From positions 2,912,257-2,976,256 of the forward strand of contig ML133471.1 of the NCBI GenBank assembly GCA_003864495.1: a stretch of DNA of 64,000 nt. The letters run 5' to 3'. Positions 1-13,254 of the stretch are shown here, in pieces. The DNA is from Nemopilema nomurai (taxonomy: Eukaryota > Cnidaria > Scyphozoa > Rhizostomeae > Rhizostomatidae). Every line of letters begins with the position of its first letter. The first letter of the stretch is position 1. The translations under genes were made by a program, and so were the position numbers. Below the pieces are notes generated by a model, which saw only the letters and a list, made by a program, of their open reading frames with translations, did not search any database and was not told where the DNA came from.

Positions 1-633
1 GCTTGTAGCACATTCTTTTCCATAATGTCAGGCTGAATCGAGTGCAGCAGAGATGCTTGAATAAAGCAAGGAGAACCTTAATACTTAATGCAAAAAGTTG
101 GAAATGACAACTTGTATTGCAGATGTTGAATGGTGTGTCCAAGTCTTTCATAATTATTCTCCGATGGGATTCATTCTGCCTAAATTCTTAGCAGTATGCA
201 ACCTTAAGCAATAAAATCGCCGCTGAATATTGCCGCATAAAACAAGGCCTGTTCTAGACATTTCCAAAGCTATTTTAGCCATTAGAACTTTTCATGAACT
301 GCAAAGAGAGACAAGCACGCAAACCGTTGGTACCGAAGCAGGCCGTCGTAGGCAGACCCTTGCCAAGAAAAGCAGTGCAGCCTTGGCGAAGCTAACGCGC
401 AAAGGATCCTGGTAACAAGCTACTCCTTATCCGACAAACATGTCGTCTGCATAATCTCTAATCGAAAATGAAACCCAATCAGACGGATGGAAGTACACGA
501 TCTCAATCAAATGAATATTAGTTAGCAGATTATCCCCCACTTAACCATTGTTTTGCTTATTGAAAAATAAACGTTGGAGATCTTGTTGAGTTAATCAGTC
601 AACAATACACTCGAAATCTACCAACAAATAAAT
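1..633. other. Upstream flank of hbn
   Basis: Noncoding sequence before the hbn start codon. A short open frame at 230-415 resembles nothing I know. The 3' part holds the candidate promoter listed separately and the 5' UTR. Confidence 0.5.
562..600 (+). promoter_or_regulatory. Candidate hbn core promoter (TATA-like plus initiator)
   Basis: An AAAAATAAA stretch (about 562-570) is followed about 30 bp later by TCAGTC (595-600), which fits the metazoan initiator consensus. The hbn ATG is 34 bp further on, giving a short 5' UTR. Spacing and position fit a promoter, but such motifs are common by chance in AT-rich DNA. Confidence 0.3.
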
Positions 634-967
634 ATGCCTGCTTCACTGATTCATTCATTAAATACTTCTCAAAGCAGATTAGTTGGCCAGTGCAAATCTC
701 AGTTCAGCCCGATGCGGAGGACAGGCCAAGCGGCCATCTTAGAAGCGAATAGCATACTGCAGGCGCGAGTGGTAACAAGCATGGACAAGAGAGCCACCCA
801 GAGCTGCAGGCCATTGGCAGTTGATGGAACCAGCAGTAGCAAAAGACTCAAATACTCAATTGATGAGATATTGGGGATGAAACAAAGGGACAGTGGAGTT
901 TCGGAGCCAAGAGAACTGTCACCACAAGAGAGAAGAGACAAACTGGAGCGCCGATCGCCAGTGACGG
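634..967 (+). CDS. hbn: hbn exon 1 (octapeptide exon)
   Basis: Begins at a real ATG after a short leader and ends at donor G|GTGAGC, phase 1. Encodes the serine-rich N-terminus and the YSIDEILG octapeptide. The open frame runs on to 1032, but downstream of the donor it is intron. Confidence 0.85.
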
Positions 968-3900
968 GTGAGCACTCACAATCAACTGTAGTTGTAAACT
1001 TTTCGCTCTTAATTGTCACCTGTGCAAAGTGATTAACAGTGTTCCAAGCGCACGATCTATGAACCACCCACTTCTTCTTAAGGGTATCCAGCTTCTTCTC
1101 TCTTAAAGGTGACCAGGTTGTTAAAAAATCTTTTGAACATATTCCCCAGGTCTTTCACAGCAAATGCGTAGTCAGGAAAGTCCATGTTCTCGGTAGAACA
1201 TGGATTCCCGAATGGGAGAAAGAAGCGCATCTACATTACCCAAGAGCCCGGCACGATATGCTTTCAACGAAAGCAACAGAGGCTTGTACGCTGTGGTTGT
1301 TTCCAGCTGTAGACAAATAAAACTGCAATGGAGACGTGATAAATTAAATAGCCGAAAGGGTTGTAACAAATCAAACAGGTTTCTTTCTTAAACTAGGTGG
1401 TGCCTTCAATAATTTTGAATACACTTCCAACTGCATTGGCACACCTTCAGTTTAAATGCAAACTGTTTGAATGATCGAAGCCTATAGCTTCAGGCTTCGT
1501 ATTGATCAGCCAACTCTCGCTTTTTAAGTGTTCCTTAGATTTGATAAGAACATAGCAATTATCCCGAGAGTTTCTTCTTCCTTTCTAGAAGAATAAGCGC
1601 TGCAGGGTAGCTTTTACTCAAAGACGACATTTGATGAACACGTGACCTTCATTAGAAAAATAGGCCAGAGCCAAGAGTTCATTTATTATTAAGTAAATAA
1701 TCAATCTTTTCACAATTTAGTAAGGCACAACCGAGAAAGCAAAACTGAGAAAGGCTGGTAGGCTAAGGGGAACATAAAATGGCTTTAGAGCTTGGTCGTA
1801 AAAGACAGTTGACACTTGTTAAGCTTGAATCTAAAAAAAAATTTGATAATACACATTGTTAAGCCTTCCAAGAGTCACCTCGCGAGTAAGTTTGCTTCTT
1901 AATACTGCATGCTGCAAAATCATTGCAATGCCTTGCTTGAAACTGGCTAGCAATCGGGGTACATGAAGGTTGGCTGCAGCACTCAGTGGAGCATTCGCCT
2001 GCACTCTGTCTTATTACCGAAACCCTCTAAGTAATTTCTGTCTTAAGTAATTTCAAAACAGTTGCGGAGAAAATCGACATTTCGAGTAACACTTGGCACT
2101 TCATCTCTTCATTCAACCTATAACTATCCTCCTGTCTCTGAAAATTCTCTATCACTGAATCCAAGCATATTGGCATTGATTTAGTCAGAGAAGCATGTCT
2201 AAACTGAGGTAAGAGACGAGCCATCAACCTTTATTGTTAGCCATGAACTCAATTGCAACATAACAGTTTCGACCATTTATAAAGAGAAACTCGTATTATT
2301 TGTGTCCATGACCGATTGACAATGTCTTTGGTTAAAGTCTTTCTAGCTGACTCATTTTAACATTGTTTTACCGTCTTCAATGTAGATATTAAGTAAATTA
2401 AACAGTCTAACAACCCTACGTTATGAAGTAAAATGCTTTCAAAAGGGACGAAACTTTAATTCAACAAAGCACCTTCTAAGCTATATTTAATTTAGAAGAC
2501 AATTCTAGCTCTCATTGGACGTTGAACAAACATAAGATTTCGTCTAAAGAAAGCGGAGCCAATAATTCCCAAAGATACTTCCCGGAGGCAAATGAATTCA
2601 TGGGAAGAAGGTATAAATAGTTCAAGCATTTTTGGAAGAATGCACTGCCTCCCCCTGGTGCTTTCAAGAAAGATGTTGTTTCACCTTATCGCTTTCAATT
2701 AGCGTTGAACATATTTGCCTGTTTTTGGAAAATTGTTCGCTCTGCCAATGTAGCTTTCCCAGCGTAGTTCAATACTGTTATCTAAGTTAATTGATATGTC
2801 TCAGCCGCCAATTCTCCCTCGTAAATGCTTTTTATCCGCGTAGACGGTAGATGATTTAAGAAGTGATAAAAATTTCCAATGTTATTCAACTAAAATTCCC
2901 AACCAGCTTTCTCTGCTTTTAAATGAAAGCATTGTCTACGGGAAGTCCTAAACGCAGGGTGTTTCTACAGCAATCTGCAAAGCGTCGGAAATGCCGAGGA
3001 GTTGACTGAAATTTGAGTTCACCTGTTGTTACGTCTTTGCAGAAATTTTCATCAGAACTGCAATGAATTGTCTCTGGGATGCTTCACTTCAAAACTCACG
3101 ATCGTAGGGCCTTACATTTGTCTTCAGCAGCACTCGTTGTACAAATCAGGTCCCCCTAAAAATCACCAACCCCTTTACTGGTGCCTTCACTCACTGATGA
3201 AAAGGGACGGAAAATCGACATCAGCGCTAATTCAGCTTGAAGATAAAGACCTTGCAAGAAATGTCTTGATTTGCTTTTTACTTTCTATAACAGGTATTTG
3301 GTTGTAGATAATTTTCAGCATATTTCTGTTTCTGATCTTTTTTATGACCTGTTATCCTTTTTCCGTTTAGTTGCCAGGTCTTATTTTCGTCGTTTGTTTT
3401 TTTTCTTGAAATTATCACACGACTTCCCTTTGGAAATAAAGAATAAACAATTTTTGATAATAGTTTAAGTGATGTATTAAGACTCGGTTTGAATGAAAGT
3501 TTAGGAAATTTGCTTTTTCTTTAAAAAACCAGATTAAAACTAAATGATTTATAATAAATAAAGACGGATAAATCATTTCAAATCATTTCAGCACATTCGT
3601 TGCAAAAACTCGCATCATGCCATAGTAATTAGCTATTCCCAAACGTCTAAGGTTGTTTAATGTTTTTTGCAAATTTGACATGAAATACCTAAAAAAGAAG
3701 GCATGTATTTCAGTTGCTACGTCCTAATTCCACAGTAACTTTAAATCGAAACATTCGAAGTTGGTAAAATGTTTGTTTATTGGAAGCTAACGCTGTGTAG
3801 TAAGTGGCTACTATAATTTGTGCACCTGAAAACTTCATTTGATAAAGAAATGCGTCATCACCACCAATTTTTCTTAAGTTTTACTGGGCTACATGTTTAA

Positions 3901-6900
3901 AGCAAGTTCTCAATTGACCCATTCGTCCATTATATAGCTGCTTCTGCTTCTTGAAAGGACTCTGCAGCGTATAACTACAGAAGAGAGAAGACTGATATGG
4001 TCAAACATCCAGGCTTTCTCAAATTCAATCATGAAAAATTCAGCTCCGGGTATAAGTTATTGATTAAGAGACTAAGCTTTGAACAGATTAGATATAGAGG
4101 ATGAACGCTCTAATAGAGTGGCATGCAGGAGAGAGTTGTTTCTTTTAAGTCTAAGGGCTGTAGAAGATGGTTTAGCTGTGCAGCACATGATCGTGCGACG
4201 AACTCATGAAGAAGGTATCTTGCCCTCGCCTTTTCTTGTTTACACTTTTAAGCATTTCCTTATTCGCGGCATGGCTTTTCTTGCCAACTCAGCATCTTCT
4301 ACGCCGGCAAGCTTCATGCTGCAATCATCAAATGCAACAAGTGAAGATACTAAATGAAAGCAAGCACTGAGTAGCAAGAGTCACCAGAATTCAAGGCGAC
4401 CTTTAAAGACCCATCTCCTGTTGACATACACAAAGTCTTCATGCTTGTCTGCAATACGCTCGCTCGCATTTCAAACCTCTCTAAGATAGGCGCTGGTTTT
4501 CAATACCCAATGCAACTTACTCTATATCCGCTCTCACGTTTCTATAACTTGGTAGTGAATTAACCTTCCTTTCCTTATACATGGTTATGATACACAACAC
4601 GATTCATCTGTTATTATTTATATCTTGGTTACTTCAGAATGCGAGACGATGTAGTCGTACGTTTAATTCTCAATATTGTATAGCAGCATCATCCCACATT
4701 CGTAATTGTCAAATAAGTGCTTTTTAGAAAAAATTGAAATGCAGTCTAAACAGCAAATCAGAGTTCCTAAAATGAGAAGAATTCCTCATTTCATATTGAA
4801 GTTATCGTCCGTAGAAAACTGAATTGTTTGTTATAATCGTCTTGCTTTTTATTCACCAGTTTATGGAAAAGATATCCGCAATGATCACCAATTACTCACT
4901 GAATTTCTCGCTTTTGATGCGAATGCAGGAATATCCAGTATCAATGTTTGCCAATGCACCAAACTTCATTGTTCATGTGTTCTTTATGTTCGTGTAGAAT
5001 ATTCCAAAACGTATTCTGTTTCGAGCAATCATGGAAGATTTTCGAACGAAACTCAAAACAAAACCCTGTGAGAGCGCATTTTCATCATGACCATTTTTAT
5101 TGCTTTTTCCTTCCTGTGTTGTCACCAACCTATTGCCTGCGCAGGATAAATACAAACTGATTTAATTGCAAAATCCCCTTTTCTTTCAAATTCACATTTG
5201 TGCAAGAGAGAAACGTTTTGATATTTCCACCCATATTTGAAGCTGGATGGTGAATGTAAATGATGTAAAACATTTTGCTTTTTGCTGTTTTCATCTTATA
5301 AGATATTCAAGACCACGAAAAGTGTTCAATACTTTAAGAATGATTTTCAATTAGGATATTGATGAAATGACACCTTTTACTGGGTAATGTAATCGCAACT
5401 ACACGATCGCTAATGGGGCAAAACTGACGCAAAGTTATCAAAATTCTCGTGCTATCAGCGTCTAAAAAAGTTTTGAAAAAATAGCAAGTATTGCAATCAC
5501 TTATTTTTTATGTGAAAACCAATATGCTGAAGTAATATGCTGCGCAAGGGTCAGATCGGTTGTGAATACATTTTATTTCAGGACTTCTTTTCCTTCATAT
5601 CTGAGCCTTTTTTGTCAAAGGAATTTTTCCTCTACTATCCTTTGCAAGCTTTCAGTAAAAGTCTTACAGAACATGTTGCTCGTCTTCCACGTTAGCATGC
5701 ATCTAAATTTGTTCTTAAATACATGTTTACGTTCATTCACCCTAGATTGGCAAATAAATAGTTCCCAATCATAATCATCTTTTGGGAAAATATTTGTTCA
5801 ACTAGCAGATAATTGCCTCTGGTCTTTCATATTGTATTAGAAGGTGAATCCTCAGGCTCTTTAGCAGACTGCAATAAATGGTTTTATGGTTCATTGTAGC
5901 TGGTGGCATGGAGCTATCTCTTTATTTCCAATTGTGTTCTAAACCTTTAAGTACTCTTCAAAGTCAAGCCCGAACTAAGAAATACACCATGGAGCACTAT
6001 CTTCATCCAAGGTGTAAACTGGAGACGCCATCCGCATACAATCCAGTCAGGTGACCCCTTTGTTTCGAAGCAGGTCAATTGTCCCGGCAATGCAAATCAC
6101 GATATGAAAGATAGGGATATGTTTAATGGTTGATAAGAATGGAACTACTCTGGTTGTATGGTAGTGTCTCGATGTATATGGGTCTGTTGTTATTTGATTA
6201 GGCTGAGTAACAATGGCGAATGCAATAGATCAATTTATTTTCCCTTTTATGACATTGAAAGCAAATAAGCAACGTCTCTCCTTTTTATTCGATTAAGAGG
6301 TTGGATTATTGCGATCATCAGACACCTACAATCTTGATTTGCAGAACGAGCTAGTCATTGAAAGAATTCCTTATTTGTATGGGCATTGACGTCATTGGAG
6401 ACCACTTGATAATGGCTTAGCAGCGTTCACCTTCCAGGTCATTAATGCTTTTCAAAGAAATCGATGCATTATCGAGATCTCTGCATCTCCATTACTAGAT
6501 AGGTTTGTTTAAGCACGCTAACTTGACACCATGCAAAGAAATCAATCTGTATTATGCCTCTTTTCCACGATGCTGTAATTGGTATGTTTTAGAGCATATT
6601 GCTTTGGACGTGTAGGTAGAGAAAATGCGAAAAGAATAATTTTCAAATCTAAAAATTTCTTTTTAACTGCACTTTCAAGTGCGTATTTCTTCTTATAGAA
6701 AGCAAACTTTTGTCAGAAAAGACTGATGATTGAATTCGCAAAGACAAAAACACAGATCTCAATCACAGACAATATCAATATCTGCTAATCTCGATCAAAT
6801 TTAATGGAGTGGAGGCGACGATTTGCTACAAAATGTCTGCTTGCGTAACCTGGCATGCAAATTGCATATAAACATTAACCAGAATTGATTTGTAGTGCAA

Positions 6901-9900
6901 TTTTGAAAAGTAGGGAAGTGAATATGTTCCGTTTAGGTAGACGCACTTTAAATGCACGACCTTATTTATCAGGCCATCTTTTGCTTCTGGTGCATTGCAT
7001 GCGATTGCCTTTTGCAGGTCACAAATGGAGTCCTATCAAAACTGAGGTTATGTTTGCACTATAAACTAATTATGCTTTATTCTTACGCGAGAATAGCATG
7101 AAGGCAACAGCAGATTCTACTCTTAATTAGCAAAAATATTTCAAGAAATGCGCCATAGAAACTGTTACATTAATTTAGCTACTGCACTATATTCGATTGA
7201 TATCAAAATGTATGTTCTAAATGTCAAGATTTATCTTCATCCAGATAATCCTTATGAATCATATTGATAAAAATTTTTCATTAAAGCTTTATTTCGATAC
7301 ACGGTGGATAATATCCTTAAGAATGTGTAATGTCCAGAGAGGTTTATGGCTACGAGCATTTGCTAGCAAGCCGCACTTAAGAAAGACACGTGATCTGAGC
7401 GTTGTCGCGCCGAATGCTGGAGCCAAATCACCTCAGAAGCTCTATTTATGAAGAAATTCTGCCGTCACTGACAATTCCCACAGAGCCTCAAATTAAGGTT
7501 TTTTGCTAATTTGGACGACAGTATTTTGTGCTCATTAAAAATCATCTGCATTCAACGAGCAGAGACTTAAGTAATTGAATGACAATGTCTCCTCAAATCG
7601 CATACCTAGGAAAGACAATAGGCTTCCGGCCTAACATGTTGCGCGCAAAGTGCTTCATACATCACCCATAACATTTTATGCGCGACCAATGCAACGGAGG
7701 CTCAAGTAAATTCAACACAAATCCGCGATTCCACGGGCAGTAGGATACAACCTTGATATTGGATTAAAATTTGACTTCGATTTACAAAAGACACTAGCAG
7801 CGACTACCTAACTACAAATCCTGCATTTGATTCAATTGTTCATTTGAATTCGCACTGTGATGCCACAATATAATGCAAATCGCAATTGTGTGAAGGGATC
7901 AGCTATATCCTAGCAGTTATAATTTATAATCGACTAATTTGCATGCTATAGAGCTTACTTTTATTGGTTTATTGTGCGTTATTTGAACGCTGTTATTTTA
8001 TCCTTCTCGCTAAGAACAGGATTTTAATTGCATAGCTTGACCTACTCACATTTTATACTTAATCTTCTTTTCATTCACCAAGACTTTCTGAATACTACTT
8101 GTGAAGACGAAGCTCACTGCGTATGTGTTTGTGCATGTGTCTTCTCCGTGTTCCGCATCTTGCTTTTACAAGTCATCATCGAAGAAGGCAATGAAAACAG
8201 CCCGTGTCAGTTTTAAGCTTTAGACATTGACTAAAACCTGAAAAGTTCACTTAGATGTGTCGTCACATCTTTTAAATATTTAGGAGTGCACAAGAACGCT
8301 TCTTATTTCCATCTGAAGTTATTCCAATGTCCAATGCAATCATCAGAACTTAAATAGCAAAGCTGATATTAGGTAAAATAGAATGCTTTGCTTACAGGGA
8401 TGTGCTACACTATTAAGTAGAATCCGCACAGTTAAAAATTTCCGATGAGGCCGAAAGGAAAAGTGAACTGGTGCCAGATAAAGATAATATGGACTTAAGT
8501 GTTACACAAATATAAAAGCATTAGCAACCAAAAGTGCACTTTCAGTAGAACAAGAATGTGTGATCCATAACAACTTTAACTGTGTAAAAGGGAGAAGAAA
8601 ATGCCTAGGGCTAACCCATTGGGATACATCCAGTTGCATGTGCGACTTTCTTGTTATAAACTATTTGAGAAGCAAGCCAACCGTAAAGAATGTCCATTTT
8701 TGCGACCGACGCTCACCTCGTATAGGCATTCTCCCACCTTTTAAGAAATCGCTGTGGCGTAAAAACCGAGTGTCTACGTAAAATCTGAAAGCAATTTGCC
8801 ACTTTACTCCCAGTCTCTATTGCTAACATTCATGTTGTCTTTTGAAAAGGTGATAAATATGTCTAAGAAGGGCAAATATCATACTAAATTATGAAATGTG
8901 GAACGTGTTTATGGCACATGTTGAGGCTAATAGGGTTCATAGATCATATCGCCTTCCATTGAATTTCCTCAGAAAAACAAGACTCAACAGATCTGTAGCC
9001 TTTCGCATGTTTTGACAAGCAGGAAAGGTCCTTGCCTTTAACATGGAGCCACTTTAAAGCAAATCATCATCAAAAATGCGTTAAATCAAATACATCATTC
9101 GAAAGGCTTAACCGGAGTAACAAGGATTTCCCAATGCATATTGAAATACCCTTGTATTTCACTTTAGCAAAAGCAGATAGATGTATTTCATTCTCTTTCT
9201 TGATTCCTATACAATTACCTTAATTTGCTTTTTAGACTACCATTATTTAGTTTACAAAGATTAATAAACCGGTTTTCTCTCAGGAAATCATAACCTTATA
9301 AAGGATTAAAATTTATGTAAAAAATATTGTTTTGCAAACGTACCAAACCGTTCAAATTGTTGCAATAATGTGGTGTAGAATGTTGTTTACTATATTTCAT
9401 AGATTTTCAAATAGACACAATTTTGTTAAAAGAACTATCTTTCCTGCAATTGACATCAACATTTGAAATTGCGTACAAGGTCTCTCCCTAGGAAAGAATT
9501 TCCTCGAGATATTATACCCAGGTAAAACTGAGAGCATAAAATTGATGTGACAATGCTTTATTGGTGTAAGTGCGAATTTTCAATGGAAGTGTCTTCTTGT
9601 AGCCGACTGCAACGATGCCTGCACAGAAACCGAGCAGCCAATGGCAATGAAGAACATCGACGAAGCAAGCAACTCGTGCAGCGAAGAAGACTCCACTGTG
9701 AACAGCACTGAGAGCGAGGAGAAGCCTCGGAAGATTCGGAGAAGCAGAACTACTTTCACCACATATCAACTACACCAACTGGAAAGAGCATTCGAGAAGA
9801 CACAATACCCGGATGTATTCATGAGAGAAGAGTTGGCAATGAGGCTAGACCTGAGCGAGGCAAGAGTGCAGGTATAATACAGTGAATGACTCATGCTTTC

Positions 9901-10606
9901 ATTAATGGTTTTCTGTTCATGAAGAGGCAAAACTTCATGGCATGTTCCTGACAAAAAAGTGTTAACTCTAAAAAAGACTAATTCTAAAAATTTTATTGCT
10001 GATATCAATCTTCAAAAGCGCATTCAATAGCAATAGCGTTTGGGTATTTGTGTGTTTTGGTGACATCTTCTGCGACTATTGTCATTTAATAAATAACACT
10101 AGCAACAGAAAATAACTTTTTTTAAGGTGTGGTTCCAAAACAGGCGTGCAAAATGGAGGAAGAAGGAGCGCATACCAGAAAATGAAGAGAGACTATACGG
10201 AAATCCACGCCCACGCGCTTCATATTCAATTAATGATGCAATTGCAGAAATTCGAGGAGCATACAGTCACTCAAACGATGCTCCAAGTAGGCCGTTCCAG
10301 GCCCCTTATTCGCAGATCTCCACCAGTCCTTGCCAGGTTGCCACGTGCACTTGTTGTCACCATAGCGACATGCGTTGGCGCCAAGAACACGCCCATGGAA
10401 TTGTTTCTTGCGACGACCCATTTTACTTAAAAGCCAACGTTGTTCACGAGCGAGGAGCAAAGAGGACTATATCACCACCGTCTATGATTCGAGCTTCCAC
10501 CGACCTTCAATACATTAGCAGGCGTCATAGCTATGGAGATCTCCACTCGCGCCCAACTTATCATTCAGACTCTCTTGTCATTAACGGATATGGCAAAAAC
10601 TATTGA
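634..10606 (+). CDS. hbn: homeobrain-type paired-like homeobox transcription factor, 3 exons
   Basis: Join 634-967, 9603-9871, 10127-10606; 360 aa. Nuclear DNA-binding factor of the PRD class; homeobrain genes act in anterior neural and sensory patterning. Residues 74-81 are YSIDEILG, an octapeptide/eh1-like motif that in this class recruits Groucho corepressors. The homeodomain is about residues 156-215: it starts [19 protein letters not shown] and ends [17 protein letters not shown], with glutamine at homeodomain position 50. The stretch [18 protein letters not shown] is the homeobrain signature and argues against Arx, Rx or Otp. The intron after Q46 of the homeodomain is the classical PRD-class position. 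Phases agree: exon 1 ends with one base that completes a GCC codon with exon 2, and the exon 2/3 junction is phase 0. No C-terminal OAR motif is visible. No Rx or Otp lies in this window. Confidence 0.92.
968..9602 (+). other. hbn intron 1, 8.6 kb
   Basis: AT-rich GT-AG intron. All open frames in it are short and unrecognised. A TATAAATAG string at about 2611-2619 could be an internal promoter, but nothing else supports one. The size is typical of a developmental gene carrying enhancers; none can be recognised by eye. The acceptor is CTTGTAG at 9596-9602. Confidence 0.6.
9603..9871 (+). CDS. hbn: hbn exon 2 (acidic linker and first three quarters of homeodomain)
   Basis: Acceptor TTCTTGTAG, donor CAG|GTATAA. 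Encodes an acidic, serine-rich linker and then homeodomain residues 1-46. Confidence 0.92.
10127..10606 (+). CDS. hbn: hbn exon 3 (recognition helix and C-terminus)
   Basis: Begins [14 protein letters not shown], the end of homeodomain helix 3. It continues with a Ser/His/Tyr-rich tail and stops at TGA 10604-10606. The other frames here are shadows. Confidence 0.92.
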   Translation: MWFQNRRAKWRKKERIPENEERLYGNPRPRASYSINDAIAEIRGAYSHSNDAPSRPFQAPYSQISTSPCQVATCTCCHHSDMRWRQEHAHGIVSCDDPFYLKANVVHERGAKRTISPPSMIRASTDLQYISRRHSYGDLHSRPTYHSDSLVINGYGKNY

Positions 10607-10954
10607 AATTCGTTGACACCTTTCTTACAACTCTGCAAACTTTCAAAATTTAGATGCAACTTGTTCCTAATTTTTACACATGCATGGTATCTGCAAGTTA
10701 TTTTTGTTCCGAGTTATAGCAGTTTCAGTTGTCATCTTTTTAGAAAAACCAAACATAGGTTCTCTAGAAAGACTTGCTTTGGCTCTCAAATTATATTTCT
10801 AGTAAAAGAAGTTATGCCAATTTTTCCTGTTTCAAAGATCTTGATCAATTTCTCAACAAGTTGCTTGCTTTGATCTGGAACTCTTTGTTAACATTAAGCA
10901 TTCTTTTATATGTGATTCTTACACGCTTCTCAGACTACAGAAGAGACAACGAAC

Positions 10955-11030
10955 GCTCTTTGTGGGGCGCTCTTTGTGGGGCGCTCTTTATGGGGCGCTC
11001 TTTATGGGGCGCTCTTTATGGGGCGCTCTA
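10955..11030. repeat. 14-bp minisatellite, about 5.4 copies
   Basis: Unit GCTCTTTATGGGGC; the first two copies read GCTCTTTGTGGGGC. Lies about 350 bp after the hbn stop codon, possibly inside the 3' UTR. Confidence 0.9.
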
Positions 11031-13204
11031 GGTTGGATATCAGCATTCTGAGTTTGACTGTTGAGATGACTACTGTTATTTCAAACACCACATTTGACCA
11101 CGTACAACATTGCTGACCCTAACGAGTTGTTTCTGTGTTTAAATGCTGATTGGTAGCAACGCAATTTAGATACAAAAATATATCACATAGCTTAATGTTA
11201 CGAGCATATTTTATATAGTAGATTAGGTGAAGAATGTTATTTTCTATAAGTAGTATCTGTTTCTTTTCACGTTTCCTCTTTTTTCTGAAATGAAAGGAAT
11301 TGGGAGACTTTATGCCACGTTAAGGTAACAACTGAAAATTTTTCTATGATGAAATTGGATTATACGATGAAAGCCAAATTAAAAGACAAAGTGTCATAGG
11401 CAGCAGGATTTCTTACGACGATTCAAAGAGAGTGAACGTGAACAATTAAAAGACAGTTTTAGGTGAAATGAAATACGTTGAATTTAATGAAAAACAGTAA
11501 GATAGAGATACTGCCTTCAATGTACTTCAACACTTGGAGTCTGAAAGTATTATTGCAAAATATCACAGGGAAATGTGGCAGCAATGCAAAACCAGCATTG
11601 GAAGTGAACGGGTTTTGTCCACCCCAAGATGCCTTGGGGTTAGGCACATCAAGGGGCAGGGAACTCGAAGCAATCTGGTCAATCTTGTTTACGATCCTTC
11701 GATAGGAACTTACTGTGCGGCTTTGTCTGTAAAAGATGATGCTATACATTTATGCGAAGCCAAAACACTGGCGCATTATACTATCTAATTTGAAATCTAA
11801 TATGGGACTTTGAATGTATCATTGAAATTAATCCGAACACCTGGCTCGTAAATCCCATGAAATCTGGGAATCTTCATTAAGATAATCTACACCCAGGGCA
11901 GAATCTTTATTTGCTGATTAGCCAAAAGATCAGGTTCTATTTTTTAGCTTTCTACGGGAAGACGAGAACAAAGGGGATGTTGAAAAAAAAGAACGACTCA
12001 TGTCAAGCTTGTAAGAAGATCTTCTATTAAAAATCAGCGTAGCGAATGAAGTAATCTAATGAAAAAATTAGTTGTAATAAGGAAGAGATGATGAGTTATG
12101 AACTAGTCGTCATTTTTGATGAACCCTGATATTTGAAAGAGGATATTCATTTTAAAGTAATTAGTTTTGGACTAATTGGATGAAGGCGCTGGAAATAAAG
12201 AGCACACGGTGGGTTCTGCATGATGTTGTAAACAACATTTGGCTGCTATATAAATTAAGGATATCTTTGTGTTAATCAAGATAATTGATTGCTTTTTCCA
12301 AGAGTCCTATTAAAAGTACCTCAGATCAACTTAAACTTCGGTCAGTGAATTTCGGATTTGGAATAAACAACGCTAAGTCATTTAAAGCACGGTTGTTGCT
12401 GTATGCCTCCAAAGTCGACTTACGCGTTGTTGACCAAACCGCAATTCATTCCGAAGGTCAATGCAATCTTGACCATGCAATGCCGAAGAAAAAGATCCAG
12501 CCATTTTTGCAGGTATGAAAATGGTTTGGCTAAACTTGGGTGGTCCAGCTCCCACTCATCTGTGCAAAAGTCGAGATTACATTTCAGTGTACACAAATTT
12601 TCGAGTTAAAAACGGTTACTGCAGTAGAGGGAAATGTTTTACAAAATTCTAGTTGAATTTAGTATCTACAGAGCTTTCATGCAAGCTATTTAGCACCTCT
12701 TTAATAGGAGGCCAGATGGTAGGAGAGATAAGAAAGTGATGACATTTGTCGTGCAAATCTGAAAAAGTGTACAAGTGATTCGGTATACTGTTTTTAAGCA
12801 GGAGAGGTACAAGTGAAAATATGTAAGCTGAAAGAGTAAGAGAAGCTGATCTAGAGATTGAAACTCTTAGTTACCTTGGACACTATCAAGTAACAAATCG
12901 ACAGACAGAAAAGGCCAGAAGAGTATTGAAATAGCAATTTGGTGTGCAAAGCTTTCTAACATTGTTAGGCCTTTCTAAAATTTGTTTATAAATAAACAGC
13001 TGTGAGGTTTCTTCGTTAGAAAGTCAATGCCACTCTAGAGCACAGTGTAGTTCTAGCATTCTTTCTCAGATCTTAATGAGTTCTTCTCAAATCTTAAGTT
13101 TCTGCCTCACCCTCACTTTTTAGGAATAACAGCTCAAAGACCATTTCTAACAAGTCCTAGACGTCCGGAAGAGAGCTCAGGGCCGTGGCACTTGGGCCGC
13201 ACTC

Positions 13205-13254
13205 CGTAGCAGCGCCTCCGTAGCAGCGCCTCCTTAACAGCGCCTCCTTAACGC
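13205..13254. repeat. 14-bp GC-rich minisatellite, about 3.5 copies
   Basis: Units CGTAGCAGCGCCTC and CTTAACAGCGCCTC in tandem. The unit length matches the array at 10955, but the sequence is unrelated. Confidence 0.8.

Noticed and set aside
10146..10430. 94-aa plus frame overlapping hbn exon 3
   Set aside because: Wrong frame; the overlapping frame carries the homeodomain recognition helix.
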